From IMG/VR virus record IMGVR_UViG_3300024273_000078, positions 1 to 25,750 of that record: a stretch of DNA of 25,750 bases; one strand, written 5' to 3'. A program made the translations under genes and the position numbers. This document shows, piece after piece, positions 1 to 7,978 of this stretch. Within the stretch, counting starts at the first letter, position 1. Each line of letters starts with the position of its first letter. A model generated the notes under the pieces. That model saw only the letters and a list, made by a program, of their open reading frames with translations, ran no database searches and was not told the origin of the DNA. Source of the stretch: a virus.

Positions 1-2
1 AG

Positions 3-1103
3 ACATTTAAGGATATCATCAATGAAGTCGCACAGCCTAAGGGCGGCGATGAAAAAGATTTTAAAGCGAAACACATAATTCAGAAAATCAACCACACTCC
101 TGCGGATGAGAAGCAATTCACTGCACCTAACGTAAAAAAAGACAAGTCAAAGCTATCAGGCTACAAAGACGGCGAAGATAAAGAAGTCTATGAAGCCACT
201 ATGTCCGATGACGACATGAAACAGCGTGAAAATATCGTAAAAGGTATGAAAAAGTCAAAAGCTGACATGCAAGATCGTTATGGCGATAAGTGGAAGTCTG
301 TCATGTATGCGACTGCTACGAAGAAAGCAATGGAAGCGGTCAACCTTGATGAAGTTTCCATTGATAAATTGACAAAATATCGTGCAGCAAATGAGAAAGA
401 TAGAGAGAGACTATCAAAAGAAATAGGTTTCATCAAGGGCGAACCGACCGAGACGCAGAAAAAACTAATCGCTAAACTTCAGAGTAGAAATACCGCTGAC
501 ATGTTGGCGTTCAAGAAAGATGCGCCATATCTGTTCAAGTCGATGGGTAAAAAAGCTGCGAAAGTTGATGCGTCTGATGCATATGATAATCCAAGAATCG
601 ATAAGTCCTATCTAAAGTATAAAGATCAGAAAGAATCGCTCGAAGTCGAACTTGACGAAATCTCGCCGGAAATGAAAGCCAGATACGCTAAGAAAGCGAA
701 CACTAGCTTAAAGCGGGCCACTACCACTCGTGACAATGCTACGCAAAGAGCGTCCGACGCCAGCGCACGTATTCAGAAAGCGTATGATAGAAATCGCAGC
801 GCAGAAACTGCGTATAGAGATCAGGACCGTGCAGCGACCCAAGCCGCTAACCAGAAGAAAGTTATGGCAAAAAGAACTGCTGGTCTAAAAAGAGCTAATG
901 AAGACCTCGATGAAGCATTCAAGATTGGCGAAATGAAACTGTCCGACGGAACATCTGCAAAGATGACCAAAGAAGACGTATCGGCACTCAATACTCTTTT
1001 CAAAGAACTTACTACTGCAAACCAAACAAAGATGCATGATCGTATGATGAAAGACAAAAAAAGTTTTGCTGAAATCGTATCGTTTGCGAAGGAAGCCCTC
1101 TAA
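3..1103 (+). CDS. Putative prohead core/structural protein, 5' end outside window
   Basis: The reading frame is already open at base 3 and stays coding-like into the methionine at 201, so the gene begins left of the window; 201 is not taken as the start. The product is highly charged and mostly helical, rich in Lys, Glu, Asp and Ala, with a long predicted coiled-coil middle. A segment reading DRYGDKWKSVMYATATKKAM resembles a motif I know from structural proteins encoded near gene 21 in marine T4-like phages, and the C-terminus (KMHDRMMKDKKSFAEIVSFAKEAL-like helix) is also typical of that group. It lies just before a small protein, the prohead protease and the scaffold, the slot where T4 has core genes 67 and 68. 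A role in the prohead core is inferred from position and composition; no enzyme motif is visible. The stop overlaps the next start (TAATG). Confidence 0.75.
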   Translation, partial: TFKDIINEVAQPKGGDEKDFKAKHIIQKINHTPADEKQFTAPNVKKDKSKLSGYKDGEDKEVYEATMSDDDMKQRENIVKGMKKSKADMQDRYGDKWKSVMYATATKKAMEAVNLDEVSIDKLTKYRAANEKDRERLSKEIGFIKGEPTETQKKLIAKLQSRNTADMLAFKKDAPYLFKSMGKKAAKVDASDAYDNPRIDKSYLKYKDQKESLEVELDEISPEMKARYAKKANTSLKRATTTRDNATQRASDASARIQKAYDRNRSAETAYRDQDRAATQAANQKKVMAKRTAGLKRANEDLDEAFKIGEMKLSDGTSAKMTKEDVSALNTLFKELTTANQTKMHDRMMKDKKSFAEIVSFAKEAL

Positions 1104-1333
1104 TGAACATCATTAAGATTAAAGGTGCTACAGTGGCTGTCACGGCTGCAAACACTGTTGGAGATTCCGCTCTTGTGCGAATCTATGCATCCGCAACGAC
1201 TGTAGTAACACACACCGGAGTAGGCTCAATTACCATGCCAGCCGACTCTGTTTTGCTTCTAGAAAAAGGTGCTACTGATACTCTAAGTGCAGACGTTGAA
1301 ATTCTATGTACTCCAGTAGCATATAAAGCGTAA
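1103..1333 (+). CDS. Small conserved phage protein, probably virion-associated
   Basis: This 76-residue protein starts at an ATG overlapping the previous stop (TAATG), which indicates translational coupling. It is rich in Ala, Thr and Val with alternating polar and apolar residues, suggesting a compact beta fold, and it lacks a signal peptide, a membrane segment or catalytic motifs. Similar short proteins (pattern IKGATVAVTAANTV near the N-terminus, LCTPVAYKA at the C-terminus) occur in many tailed phages beside head genes; from memory they have no firm function. Lying between a core-like gene and the prohead protease, a minor head or decoration role is plausible but inferred. SD complementarity is weak because the start sits inside the upstream gene. 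Confidence 0.7.
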   Translation: MNIIKIKGATVAVTAANTVGDSALVRIYASATTVVTHTGVGSITMPADSVLLLEKGATDTLSADVEILCTPVAYKA

Positions 1334-1343
1334 GGAAAAAACA

Positions 1344-2003
1344 ATGAAACTCATCTGCGAAGTAAACGAAGAAATTCATTGCATCACCGAAGCAAAAGAA
1401 GGTGGCGCAAAGCAATACTTTATCGAAGGCATCTTCATGCAAGGGGATGTCAAGAATCGTAACGGTCGCATCTATCCTTCTTCTGTTATTGCAAAAGAAG
1501 TAGATCGCTACAATGAAAACTTTGTAATGAAGAAACGTGCCTTTGGTGAACTAGGTCATCCAGATGGTCCTTCTATTAACTTAGATAGAGTTTCACACAT
1601 GATTACCGACCTTCGCCAAGAGGGGTCAAACTTTGTTGGTAGAGCAAAGATTATGGATACTCCCATGGGCAAGGTAGTTAAAAATCTTATGGACGAAGGC
1701 GCTACTCTTGGCGTTTCATCCCGAGGAATGGGTTCCATGAAAGCCAATAAGCAAGGCATCATGGAAGTTCAGAATGATTTTATGTTGGCTACGGCTGGTG
1801 ATATCGTCGCTGATCCTTCTGCGCCAATGGCATTTATGCGTGGCATAATGGAAGGCGTAGATTGGATTTACAATGTTGCTTCTGGATCATGGGTCGCACA
1901 GAACTCACTAGACCAGATTCATGAAGAAACAAAGAGCATGGATTCACAGCAATTAGAAGAGAACGCATACCGCTTATTTAATAAGTTTTTGAAGTCTCTC
2001 TAA
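1344..2003 (+). CDS. gp21: Prohead core protease (T4 gp21 family)
   Basis: This is the serine protease that, during T4-type head maturation, degrades the scaffold and trims the capsid protein inside the prohead. The 219-residue length is close to T4 gp21. Visible family blocks are an NRNGRIYP segment (residues 38-45), FGELGHPDGP holding the likely catalytic His72, TLGVSSRGMG with the candidate nucleophile Ser125 or Ser126, and DIVADPSAP with the candidate Asp153/157. The start at 1344 follows AAGGA at a good distance. The gene is directly followed by scaffold and major capsid genes, the invariant T4-like order. The C-terminal tail is probably removed on autoprocessing (family knowledge). No promoter is seen directly upstream, so it is likely transcribed together with the head genes before it. 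Confidence 0.95.
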   Translation: MKLICEVNEEIHCITEAKEGGAKQYFIEGIFMQGDVKNRNGRIYPSSVIAKEVDRYNENFVMKKRAFGELGHPDGPSINLDRVSHMITDLRQEGSNFVGRAKIMDTPMGKVVKNLMDEGATLGVSSRGMGSMKANKQGIMEVQNDFMLATAGDIVADPSAPMAFMRGIMEGVDWIYNVASGSWVAQNSLDQIHEETKSMDSQQLEENAYRLFNKFLKSL

Positions 2004-2022
2004 AAAGCGAATAATAAATTTT

Positions 2023-2030
2023 TATAAATA
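2023..2030 (+). promoter_or_regulatory. T4-type late promoter upstream of scaffold gene 22
   Basis: An exact TATAAATA box lies 43 bases before the gene 22 start and 20 bases after the gp21 stop. In T4 this octamer is recognised by RNA polymerase carrying gp55, helped by the sliding clamp, and this phage encodes both. Transcription should begin a few bases downstream, leaving room for the AAGGAGA ribosome site of gene 22. Confidence 0.85.
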
Positions 2031-2073
2031 ACTTTAACAATAATTGATGATTCATTTCAAAGGAGAAAACAAC

Positions 2074-3012
2074 ATGTCAGAGAAAGAATTAGACCAGTTA
2101 GATGAATTTAAAGCCGACGGCGAAGATTCAACTGCTGCTGACGCCGTAACTGGCGCAGGTGGTTCTGTAAAGAAGCGTATGGCAGACAAAGCCACCGCTG
2201 CTGAAAAGGCAGACAACATCGAAGACGATGTTAAAACACCACAAGGAACTGCTGGTAAAGTAGCACCAAAGCGTACCGCCGACCGTGGTATGAAAGAATC
2301 AGTAGAAGAAATGTTTGCTGGTTCAGACCTTTCAGAAGACTTCAAAGAAAAAGCAACTGTTGTTTTTGAAGCCGCTGTCCACGTAAAACTTACAGAAGAA
2401 GTTGCACGTCTAGAAGAAGAATTCGAAGCGAAACTTGATGAGCAAGTTGATATCGTCGTTTCAGAACTAACAGAAAAAGTAGACACGTATCTTGATTATG
2501 TTGTCGAAAACTGGATGGAAGAAAACAAAGTAGCAATCGACCGTGGCATTCGTGCTGAGATTGCAGAATCATTCATCAATGGACTACGTGATCTATTCGT
2601 AGAGCATAACATCAATGTTCCAGAAGATGAAATTAACGTTGTTGCTGATATGGCAGAACAACTTGAAGCAACCGAAAATCAGCTAAATGATGCAATCAAC
2701 GAAGCCATCGAACTTCGTGCCCAGCTAGAAGATTCCACGGTAGAGAAAATGGTTGAGTCCTATTCAAAAGGTCTTACTGAAACGCAAGCCGAAAAATTGT
2801 ATACTCTTGCAGAAGGTATTGAATTTTCAGACGTAGAAGAGTTTGAAAAGAAACTCAAAATCGTCAAAGAAAGCTATTTCGATAGCAAGAGTGTTCTTAG
2901 TGAAGGTCTAGATTCTCTTGATCCTATCGAAGATGCACAAACTTCGATGATTAAACATGATCCCTCGGTTTCAGCATATGTTGACGCTATTTCAAGATCA
3001 CTTAGAAAATAA
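2074..3012 (+). CDS. gp22: Major prohead scaffold protein (T4 gp22 family)
   Basis: The 312-residue scaffold protein guides capsid assembly and is later cut up by gp21. It is strongly acidic and helical with long heptad-like stretches (residues about 85-240, for example VARLEEEFEAKLDEQV), as expected for gp22. It contains several LxE/IxE-type sequences that could be gp21 cut sites. The ATG at 2074 follows AAGGAGA by seven bases and is preferred. An upstream in-frame ATG at 2044 lies only 13 bases after the late promoter box and lacks a ribosome site. The C-terminus with paired basic residues (SRSLRK) fits a capsid-interacting tail. Identity rests on position between genes 21 and 23 and on composition, since scaffolds diverge fast. 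Confidence 0.9.
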   Translation: MSEKELDQLDEFKADGEDSTAADAVTGAGGSVKKRMADKATAAEKADNIEDDVKTPQGTAGKVAPKRTADRGMKESVEEMFAGSDLSEDFKEKATVVFEAAVHVKLTEEVARLEEEFEAKLDEQVDIVVSELTEKVDTYLDYVVENWMEENKVAIDRGIRAEIAESFINGLRDLFVEHNINVPEDEINVVADMAEQLEATENQLNDAINEAIELRAQLEDSTVEKMVESYSKGLTETQAEKLYTLAEGIEFSDVEEFEKKLKIVKESYFDSKSVLSEGLDSLDPIEDAQTSMIKHDPSVSAYVDAISRSLRK

Positions 3013-3015
3013 TAA

Positions 3016-3023
3016 TATAAATA
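3016..3023 (+). promoter_or_regulatory. T4-type late promoter upstream of major capsid gene 23
   Basis: An exact TATAAATA lies 42 bases before the gene 23 start and immediately after the gene 22 stop. The spacing to the downstream SD and ATG is almost identical to that of the gene 22 promoter, which supports both. Confidence 0.88.
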
Positions 3024-3065
3024 AAGTTATATTGGTAAAACAAAACTCAAAGGAGAAACACCAAA

Positions 3066-4340
3066 ATGTCTATTGAATCTTTAAACGAAAAGTGGGGCCC
3101 TGTTCTAGAACATGCCGATCTTCCTAAAATTGCTGACGCTCACAAGAGAGCCGTAGTTGCACAGCTTCTAGAGAACACAGAAGCTGCGCTTAGAGAAGGT
3201 AATGCATGGACAACTTCTTCACTTATCAGCGAAACCACTAACGTTTCTGCCGATCTTAGCGGTCAGACAAAGGGCTACGATCCAGTTCTTATCTCTCTTA
3301 TTCGTCGTTCGATGCCAAACCTAGTTGCATATGATATCGCTGGCGTTCAGCCAATGACCGGTCCAACTGGACTTATCTTTGCAATGCGTTCCAAGTATGC
3401 AGTAACACCATCAAATACTGCAACATGGACAGAAGCATTCTATGACGAAGCCGATAGCGACTTCTCTGGCGCAGGCGCACAATCTGGTACAACTGGTACT
3501 GGCGCAACTGCACCCGCAGGAACTGGTATGGCCACTGCCGTAGCAGAAGCAAATAGCTCTTTCGCAGAAATGGGCTTCTCAATCGAAAAAGTTGCCGTAA
3601 CTGCAAAAAGCCGTGCGCTAAAAGCAGAGTACACAACTGAACTTGCACAAGACCTAAAAGCAATTCACGGTCTAGACGCAGAAACAGAACTAGCAAACAT
3701 CCTTACTTCGGAAGTTCTTGCAGAAATCAACCGTGAAGTCATTCGTACAGTATACACTACTGCTGTTACTGGTGCTGCAACGGGTACGACAACTGCTGGC
3801 GTATTCGACCTAGACGTTGACGCAAATGGCCGTTGGTCAGTTGAGAAGTTCAAGGGTCTTATGTTCCAACTTGAGCGTGAAGCAAACGAGATTGCAAAAA
3901 CTACCCGTCGTGGTAAAGGCAATATCATCATGTGTTCATCTGACGTTGCATCCGCACTTCAAATGGCAGGCGTTCTTGACTATACACCAGCGCTTAACAG
4001 CAACGGTCTAAATGTCGATGACACAGGCAACACATTCGCAGGCGTTCTAAACGGTCGCTTCCGTGTTTACATCGACCCATATTCCGGCGGCAACTACGCT
4101 GTTGTTGGTTATAAAGGTTCGAGCGCATTCGATGCGGGTCTGTTCTATTGCCCATACGTCCCACTTCAGATGGTTCGTGCTGTTGGTGAAAATGACTTCC
4201 AGCCAAAGATCGGCTTCAAAACCCGTTACGGCATGGTATCAAATCCATTCGCAGACGGCGCTGCCGGTGTTACTCAGGGCGCACTTACAGCGAACACGAA
4301 CTTGTACTACCGTAGAATGTTGGTCTCCAACATCCTATAA
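3066..4340 (+). CDS. gp23: Major capsid protein (T4 gp23 family)
   Basis: This 424-residue HK97-fold protein forms the capsid hexamers. Family blocks include KGYDPVLISLIRRSMPNL (near residues 74-91), YDIAGVQPMTGPTGLIFAMR, EMGFSIEKVAVTAKSRALKAEYT, and the C-terminal FKTRYGMVSNPF. The N-terminal region contains ISE at residues 54-56, a good match to the IxE site cut by the gp21 protease in T4, so mature protein probably starts near residue 57. A Gly/Ala/Thr-rich loop at about residues 136-162 is the variable insertion common in marine gp23. A strong AAAGGAGA ribosome site precedes the ATG. The gene has its own late promoter and a strong terminator. No gene 24 vertex homologue follows within the window. 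Confidence 0.97.
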   Translation: MSIESLNEKWGPVLEHADLPKIADAHKRAVVAQLLENTEAALREGNAWTTSSLISETTNVSADLSGQTKGYDPVLISLIRRSMPNLVAYDIAGVQPMTGPTGLIFAMRSKYAVTPSNTATWTEAFYDEADSDFSGAGAQSGTTGTGATAPAGTGMATAVAEANSSFAEMGFSIEKVAVTAKSRALKAEYTTELAQDLKAIHGLDAETELANILTSEVLAEINREVIRTVYTTAVTGAATGTTTAGVFDLDVDANGRWSVEKFKGLMFQLEREANEIAKTTRRGKGNIIMCSSDVASALQMAGVLDYTPALNSNGLNVDDTGNTFAGVLNGRFRVYIDPYSGGNYAVVGYKGSSAFDAGLFYCPYVPLQMVRAVGENDFQPKIGFKTRYGMVSNPFADGAAGVTQGALTANTNLYYRRMLVSNIL

Positions 4341-4368
4341 TAAGAATTGGGTTAACCAATCTACTAGA

Positions 4369-4392
4369 GGCAGCCTTCGGGCTGCCTTTTTT
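4369..4392 (+). terminator. Strong intrinsic terminator after gene 23
   Basis: A perfect 7-bp GC-rich stem (GGCAGCC/GGCTGCC) is closed by a stable TTCG tetraloop and followed by six T. It ends the capsid transcription unit and sits just upstream of the next late promoter. Confidence 0.95.
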
Positions 4393-4400
4393 CGTTCCTG

Positions 4401-4408
4401 TATAAATA
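4401..4408 (+). promoter_or_regulatory. T4-type late promoter for tail-tube-like gene
   Basis: An exact TATAAATA begins nine bases after the terminator U-tract. It lies 28 bases before the ATG at 4437 and only one base before an alternative ATG at 4410, which would therefore fall before the transcript start. Confidence 0.85.
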
Positions 4409-4436
4409 GATGATAGAACTGATAAGGGATTTAGTA

Positions 4437-4919
4437 ATGCAACAGAATTTTTTACCACAGAACGGATTCTCTTTTAATGTGGATCGTTTACCTAATATCT
4501 CTTTCTTTGCGCAGACAGCTAACATTCCTGGTGTATCGAAACAGTTTACCGAAGTTCTTACGCCATTCAAAACCATTTACAGACCAGGCGATAGACTTAC
4601 ATATGACGATCTAACTTTGACTATCAGAAGCGATGAAAATATGGAAGCGTTTCTTGAGATATTTAACTGGATGACAGCTTTGGCAAGAGTTGAGGGGTTT
4701 GCCAACTATAAGTCATTGTCCGCTGAACAAGGTCTTTACTCAGACGCTTCTCTCATGATTCTGAATACGAAAAAGAACCCAAAGATACAATTTACGTTTG
4801 AAGACCTGTTTCCAATTCAACTTGGACAGATGACGATGGACTCTTCTGCGTCCGATCTAACATACGCCACGTTCGATGTAACTTTCAAATATACCGGGTA
4901 CACGATAAAAACTCTTTGA
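4437..4919 (+). CDS. Tail tube-like structural protein (T4 gp19-like family)
   Basis: The 160-residue product begins MQQNFLPQNGFSFNVDRLPN and carries IPGVSK, a PFKTIYRPGD segment and an EIFNWM segment in order. This pattern resembles the tail-tube fold family (gp19-like proteins with an N-terminal beta strand, a PGD turn and a conserved helix). A late promoter directly upstream supports a virion role. The ATG at 4437 is chosen because AAGGGA sits seven bases upstream; the earlier ATG at 4410 is abutted by the promoter box and has no ribosome site. It could be the tube protein itself, a baseplate tube initiator or another gp19-fold paralogue; the main gp19 gene may lie elsewhere. Family assignment is from recognition of the pattern, not an alignment. 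Confidence 0.6.
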   Translation: MQQNFLPQNGFSFNVDRLPNISFFAQTANIPGVSKQFTEVLTPFKTIYRPGDRLTYDDLTLTIRSDENMEAFLEIFNWMTALARVEGFANYKSLSAEQGLYSDASLMILNTKKNPKIQFTFEDLFPIQLGQMTMDSSASDLTYATFDVTFKYTGYTIKTL

Positions 4920-4944
4920 CATTTCTATCTTAGTGTGTTATACT
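4916..4944 (+). promoter_or_regulatory. Sigma70-type (early) promoter for uvsY-uvsW
   Basis: Consensus -35 TTGACA (4916-4921), exactly 17 bases, then TATACT (4939-4944) preceded by TGt, an extended -10. The -35 overlaps the stop of the preceding gene. Transcription would begin near 4951, seven bases before the in-frame ATG at 4958, which supports the GTG at 4970 as the true uvsY start. Confidence 0.85.
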
Positions 4945-4969
4945 GAGTAAGAAATCTATGGAGTTGAAT

Positions 4970-5404
4970 GTGAAAGTCGAAGATATTTATTCAGAGTGGG
5001 CTAAAGACGGCGAGATTGACCAAGTAAACTTGTCACGAACTGCGTCCGATATTCCCAAACTACATAACAAGTATTACAGAATGTATGTAGAAGAAGGTAT
5101 GAAGTTGAAGAAGCAACGTGCCGACTATAAAGTCATGATCAAACTAAAGAACGATTACTACCGTGGTGATCTAGACAGTACAGAACTAAAGCAGTATGGC
5201 TGGGAACCACAGCCACTGCGCATACTCAAATCCGATATACCTACATATATAGATGCAGACAAAGACGTTATCGATGTCTCTCTTAAAATGGGTCTACAAG
5301 AGGCAAAGGTAGAATACTTGGAGTCTATCATAAGACAAATAAATAATCGGAACTTTATCATTAAGTCTATAATTGATTGGGAGCGATTTAGAACTGGAGC
5401 ATAA
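4970..5404 (+). CDS. uvsY: UvsY recombination mediator
   Basis: UvsY loads the UvsX recombinase on single-stranded DNA covered by gp32. The 144-residue product is close to T4 UvsY (137), and its beginning MKVEDIYSEW parallels the T4 start MRLEDL. The middle is basic and helical, with a conserved KNDYYRG segment and a C-terminal IIRQINNRNFIIKSIIDWERF helix typical of the family. The GTG at 4970 is chosen over the ATG at 4958: GGAG lies six bases before the GTG, and the mapped promoter would place 4958 almost at the transcript end. The stop overlaps the uvsW start (TAATG), so the pair is translationally coupled, as expected for partners in recombination-dependent replication. Confidence 0.88.
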   Translation: MKVEDIYSEWAKDGEIDQVNLSRTASDIPKLHNKYYRMYVEEGMKLKKQRADYKVMIKLKNDYYRGDLDSTELKQYGWEPQPLRILKSDIPTYIDADKDVIDVSLKMGLQEAKVEYLESIIRQINNRNFIIKSIIDWERFRTGA

Positions 5405-6858
5405 TGGAACTTGTTACTATTGAGAGAGTGAACGAATTATATGTAAGAGTTCGTGCCGAGCCGTCCACAAAAATGGAAATGTCCTCATACTTTGAGTTCG
5501 AAGTACCTGGTGCTAAGTTTTCGCCAGCCTTTCGAAACAAAGTATGGGACGGCAAGATAAGACTGTTCAACTATATGACCGGTCTTATCTATGCTGGCTT
5601 AATCCCTCACATTCTAAAGTTCTGTAATGATAGAGACTACGAGTGCGAAGTTGACGCAGCGCTAAGAAACGAAGAAAATGTTCAAGATACTGCCGGTTTC
5701 GATCTTGCAAAAGAGTTTGACTCTTCATATGAACCACGAGCATATCAGAACGAAGCAATCGTTCACGCAATCAAAAATCATCGCTCACTGTTGCTTTCTC
5801 CTACCGCTTCTGGCAAATCGTTTATCATCTATCTGTTATCTCGGTATCATGTAGAGCAAGATAGAAAAGTTCTAATCGTTGTTCCTACGACTTCTCTCGT
5901 GTCACAGATGACTTCGGACTTCATTGAATATAACAAGAACAGACCTCTTGACATACACCAAATCATGGGTGGTATAGACAAGAATGTAAATGCAGACTAC
6001 ACCATCACGACTTGGCAGTCTGTCTTCAAAGAAAAGAAAGCATGGTTTGACAAGTTCGACACTATCATAGTGGACGAAGCCCACCTTGCTAAAGCTAAGT
6101 CTATCACTGGTATTATGGAGAAAATGCCAGATTGCAAATATCGTTATGGTCTTACCGGCACACTTGACGGCACACAGACACATAAGCTGGTACTTGAAGG
6201 TCTGTTCGGAAAGGTGTTTCAAGTTGTAAAGACTAAGACGCTAATCGATGACAAGACTTTGGCCGAGTTCAAAATCAAAGCAATCGTTCTAGGTTACCAA
6301 GACCATATTCGTATACAGAATAAAGGCAAGAGTTACCCAGAAGAAATTGACTTCATTGTTCGTAACGAAGCAAGAAACAAGTTCATACGTAATCTAGCAT
6401 GGTCACTGCCTGGCAACACACTCATTCTATACCAGTTTGTAGAGAAGCACGGCAAAGTGGTTGCGCCGATGCTAAAGAAAGAGGGTAAATCTATCCACTT
6501 CGTACACGGCGGCATCAAAGCAGAAGAAAGAGAAGCGATTCGACACAAGACAGAAGCGACGGACAACAACATCATTCTTGCGTCGTATGGCACTTTTTCA
6601 ACCGGTATAAATATCAAAAAGCTAGATAACATCATCTTCGCATCGCCCTCTAAGGGAAAGATACGAAATCTACAGTCTATCGGGCGTGTTCTCAGAAAAG
6701 GCAACGGAAAAGAAACTGCCACACTTTACGACATCGTTGACGATCTACAGTGGAAAAACAAAAAGAACTTTGCGACCCTTCACTTCATGGAAAGAGTGAA
6801 GATATACACAGAAGAAGGTTTTGAATTCAAAATCTATAACGTAGATATAGAGGGTTAA
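5404..6858 (+). CDS. uvsW: UvsW RNA-DNA/DNA helicase
   Basis: A 484-residue SF2 helicase, near the 503 of T4 UvsW. In T4 it unwinds R-loops and branched DNA and switches replication from origin-dependent to recombination-dependent initiation. The N-terminal domain (residues 1-110) has the UvsW pattern EFEVPGAKFSPAFRNKVWDG. Motifs follow in order: Walker A PTASGKS at 133-139, VVPTTSLVSQM (motif Ia region), DEAH at 224-227, the GLTGTLDG motif III region, and QSIGRVLRKG (motif VI) near residue 424. It is fully intact. It is coupled to uvsY upstream and separated by two bases from the next gene. Confidence 0.96.
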   Translation: MELVTIERVNELYVRVRAEPSTKMEMSSYFEFEVPGAKFSPAFRNKVWDGKIRLFNYMTGLIYAGLIPHILKFCNDRDYECEVDAALRNEENVQDTAGFDLAKEFDSSYEPRAYQNEAIVHAIKNHRSLLLSPTASGKSFIIYLLSRYHVEQDRKVLIVVPTTSLVSQMTSDFIEYNKNRPLDIHQIMGGIDKNVNADYTITTWQSVFKEKKAWFDKFDTIIVDEAHLAKAKSITGIMEKMPDCKYRYGLTGTLDGTQTHKLVLEGLFGKVFQVVKTKTLIDDKTLAEFKIKAIVLGYQDHIRIQNKGKSYPEEIDFIVRNEARNKFIRNLAWSLPGNTLILYQFVEKHGKVVAPMLKKEGKSIHFVHGGIKAEEREAIRHKTEATDNNIILASYGTFSTGINIKKLDNIIFASPSKGKIRNLQSIGRVLRKGNGKETATLYDIVDDLQWKNKKNFATLHFMERVKIYTEEGFEFKIYNVDIEG

Positions 6859-6860
6859 AC

Positions 6861-7214
6861 ATGGCAAATATCGTAAACTTAAAACTAAAAAACGGATCAG
6901 ACTTGATCGCCATCCTTACAAAGGACGAAGACAAGTTTGTGGTAGTAGACAACCCAGTAGAAATACAGACCGATCCCACTCATGGATTCTACGCTAAGTC
7001 TTGGCTACTGTTCTCTGATGAAAGTCTCGTTACACTCGACCGGTCAGACATCTTCTACATTCAAACGGCTAACGAGAAGGCGATAGGTTACTACGAAGAC
7101 TTCATCGATAAAGTTAGTGCAGACAAGAGTCTCGTGACAGATGAGGACTTTACAAGTGATCTTGAAGATGTGTTCACAGCGATGATGGAGTCCAGAACCA
7201 CAGTGAAGCATTAA
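6861..7214 (+). CDS. Conserved phage protein of unknown function (small beta-rich, acidic)
   Basis: The 117-residue protein starts two bases after uvsW, so it belongs to the uvsY-uvsW operon. The N-terminal half alternates apolar and polar residues (VNLKLKNGSDLIAIL, KFVVVDNPVEIQ), suggesting a small beta barrel. The C-terminal third is acidic and helical (LVTDEDFTSDLEDVFTAMM). Proteins of this outline occur next to uvsW in marine T4-like phages, and I recall an Sm-like fold being proposed for such sequences, but nothing here proves RNA binding. No cysteine clusters, membrane segments or catalytic motifs are visible. Confidence 0.75.
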   Translation: MANIVNLKLKNGSDLIAILTKDEDKFVVVDNPVEIQTDPTHGFYAKSWLLFSDESLVTLDRSDIFYIQTANEKAIGYYEDFIDKVSADKSLVTDEDFTSDLEDVFTAMMESRTTVKH

Positions 7215-7298
7215 CATACTATAACATATCTTATATATTCTCATAAGCGCTATGTTTATTATACACCTACTGGGCCAAGAGTCAAGAGAAAAATGAGC

Positions 7299-7327
7299 TT
7301 GACAACAACTATTTTTTATGTTATACT
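7299..7327 (+). promoter_or_regulatory. Sigma70-type promoter for gene 55
   Basis: TTGACA (7299-7304), 17 bases, TATACT (7322-7327), with an extended TGt before the -10. It sits in the 131-base gap after 7214, which holds no other gene. Transcription would start near 7334, giving a very short leader before the GTG at 7346. Confidence 0.88.
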
Positions 7328-7345
7328 GAATAAAATGAGGTTAAA

Positions 7346-7930
7346 GTGATTAAAAAAGTAAAGAAGAACTACATCAACAACGCAGAATTCTTCGAGGCAG
7401 TCAAAGCCTACAAGAAACAGTGTGTCGAAGCCGAGAGTGCAGGCGAAAGCATTCCACGCATTCCCAACTATATTGGTGAGTGCGTATTCAAGATCGCAAC
7501 ACGACTTGCATCACGCCCGAACTTCTCAGGTTACTCGTACAAAGAGGACATGATTTCGGATGGTCTAGAGAACGCCATTCAAGCACTTGGTAACTTTGAC
7601 CCAGATAAGTCAAGCAACCCGTTCGCATATTTCACACAAATCATTTGGTATGCTTTTCTCAGACGTATTGACAAAGAGAAGAAGCAGATGTATATTAAGC
7701 ACAAGGTTGTTGAAAACTCAGTCATACATGGTACTGCTATCGAAAAGAACCAAGGTGATTCGGGCGAAGCTGCATTCATCGACCTAAACAATGACTACAT
7801 GAGTAACTTCGTACAGAACTTTGAAGACGCTATGGAACGCAAGAAAGTAGCGAAGAAAGAAAAAGAAGACGCCAAGGGCGTAGAACTATTTTATGACATT
7901 CCTGATGATCCTGTAGAGACAGAAGATTGA
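7346..7930 (+). CDS. gp55: Late-transcription sigma factor gp55
   Basis: gp55 directs host RNA polymerase to TATAAATA late promoters. The 194-residue protein (T4 gp55 is 185) has the recognisable core SYKEDMISDGLENAIQALGN then FDPDK and NPFAYFTQIIWYAFLRRIDKEKK at residues 64-113, equivalent to sigma region 2. The C-terminus ends in an apolar-acidic stretch (VELFYDIPDDP, residues 179-189) of the kind gp55 uses to contact the gp45 clamp. The GTG start is supported by TGAGG five bases upstream and by the promoter just before it. The exact late boxes before genes 22, 23, the tail-tube-like gene and hsp20 are its expected targets. Confidence 0.93.
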   Translation: MIKKVKKNYINNAEFFEAVKAYKKQCVEAESAGESIPRIPNYIGECVFKIATRLASRPNFSGYSYKEDMISDGLENAIQALGNFDPDKSSNPFAYFTQIIWYAFLRRIDKEKKQMYIKHKVVENSVIHGTAIEKNQGDSGEAAFIDLNNDYMSNFVQNFEDAMERKKVAKKEKEDAKGVELFYDIPDDPVETED

Positions 7931-7978
7931 TAGGATATACCGACTACATTTGAAATATTATGAAAAGGAATAGACTGA

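Noticed and set aside
2052-2486. 144-codon minus-strand open frame opposite gene 22
   Set aside because: Serine-rich translation typical of the antisense of an acidic Glu/Ala-rich gene; no ribosome site or family features. Other minus-strand frames were rejected likewise.
4410-4436. Upstream ATG extension of the tail-tube-like gene
   Set aside because: It begins one base after the late promoter box, before the expected transcript start, and has no ribosome site.
6606-6613. Exact TATAAATA inside uvsW
   Set aside because: It encodes part of the helicase motif region (GINIKK), has no gene start at a usual distance and is best explained by codon usage; kept only as a chance late-like box.
7668-7696. 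TTGACA-N17-TATATT inside gene 55
   Set aside because: Good architecture, but it lies mid-gene, far from gene 47 and without the extended -10; too weak to call as a promoter.
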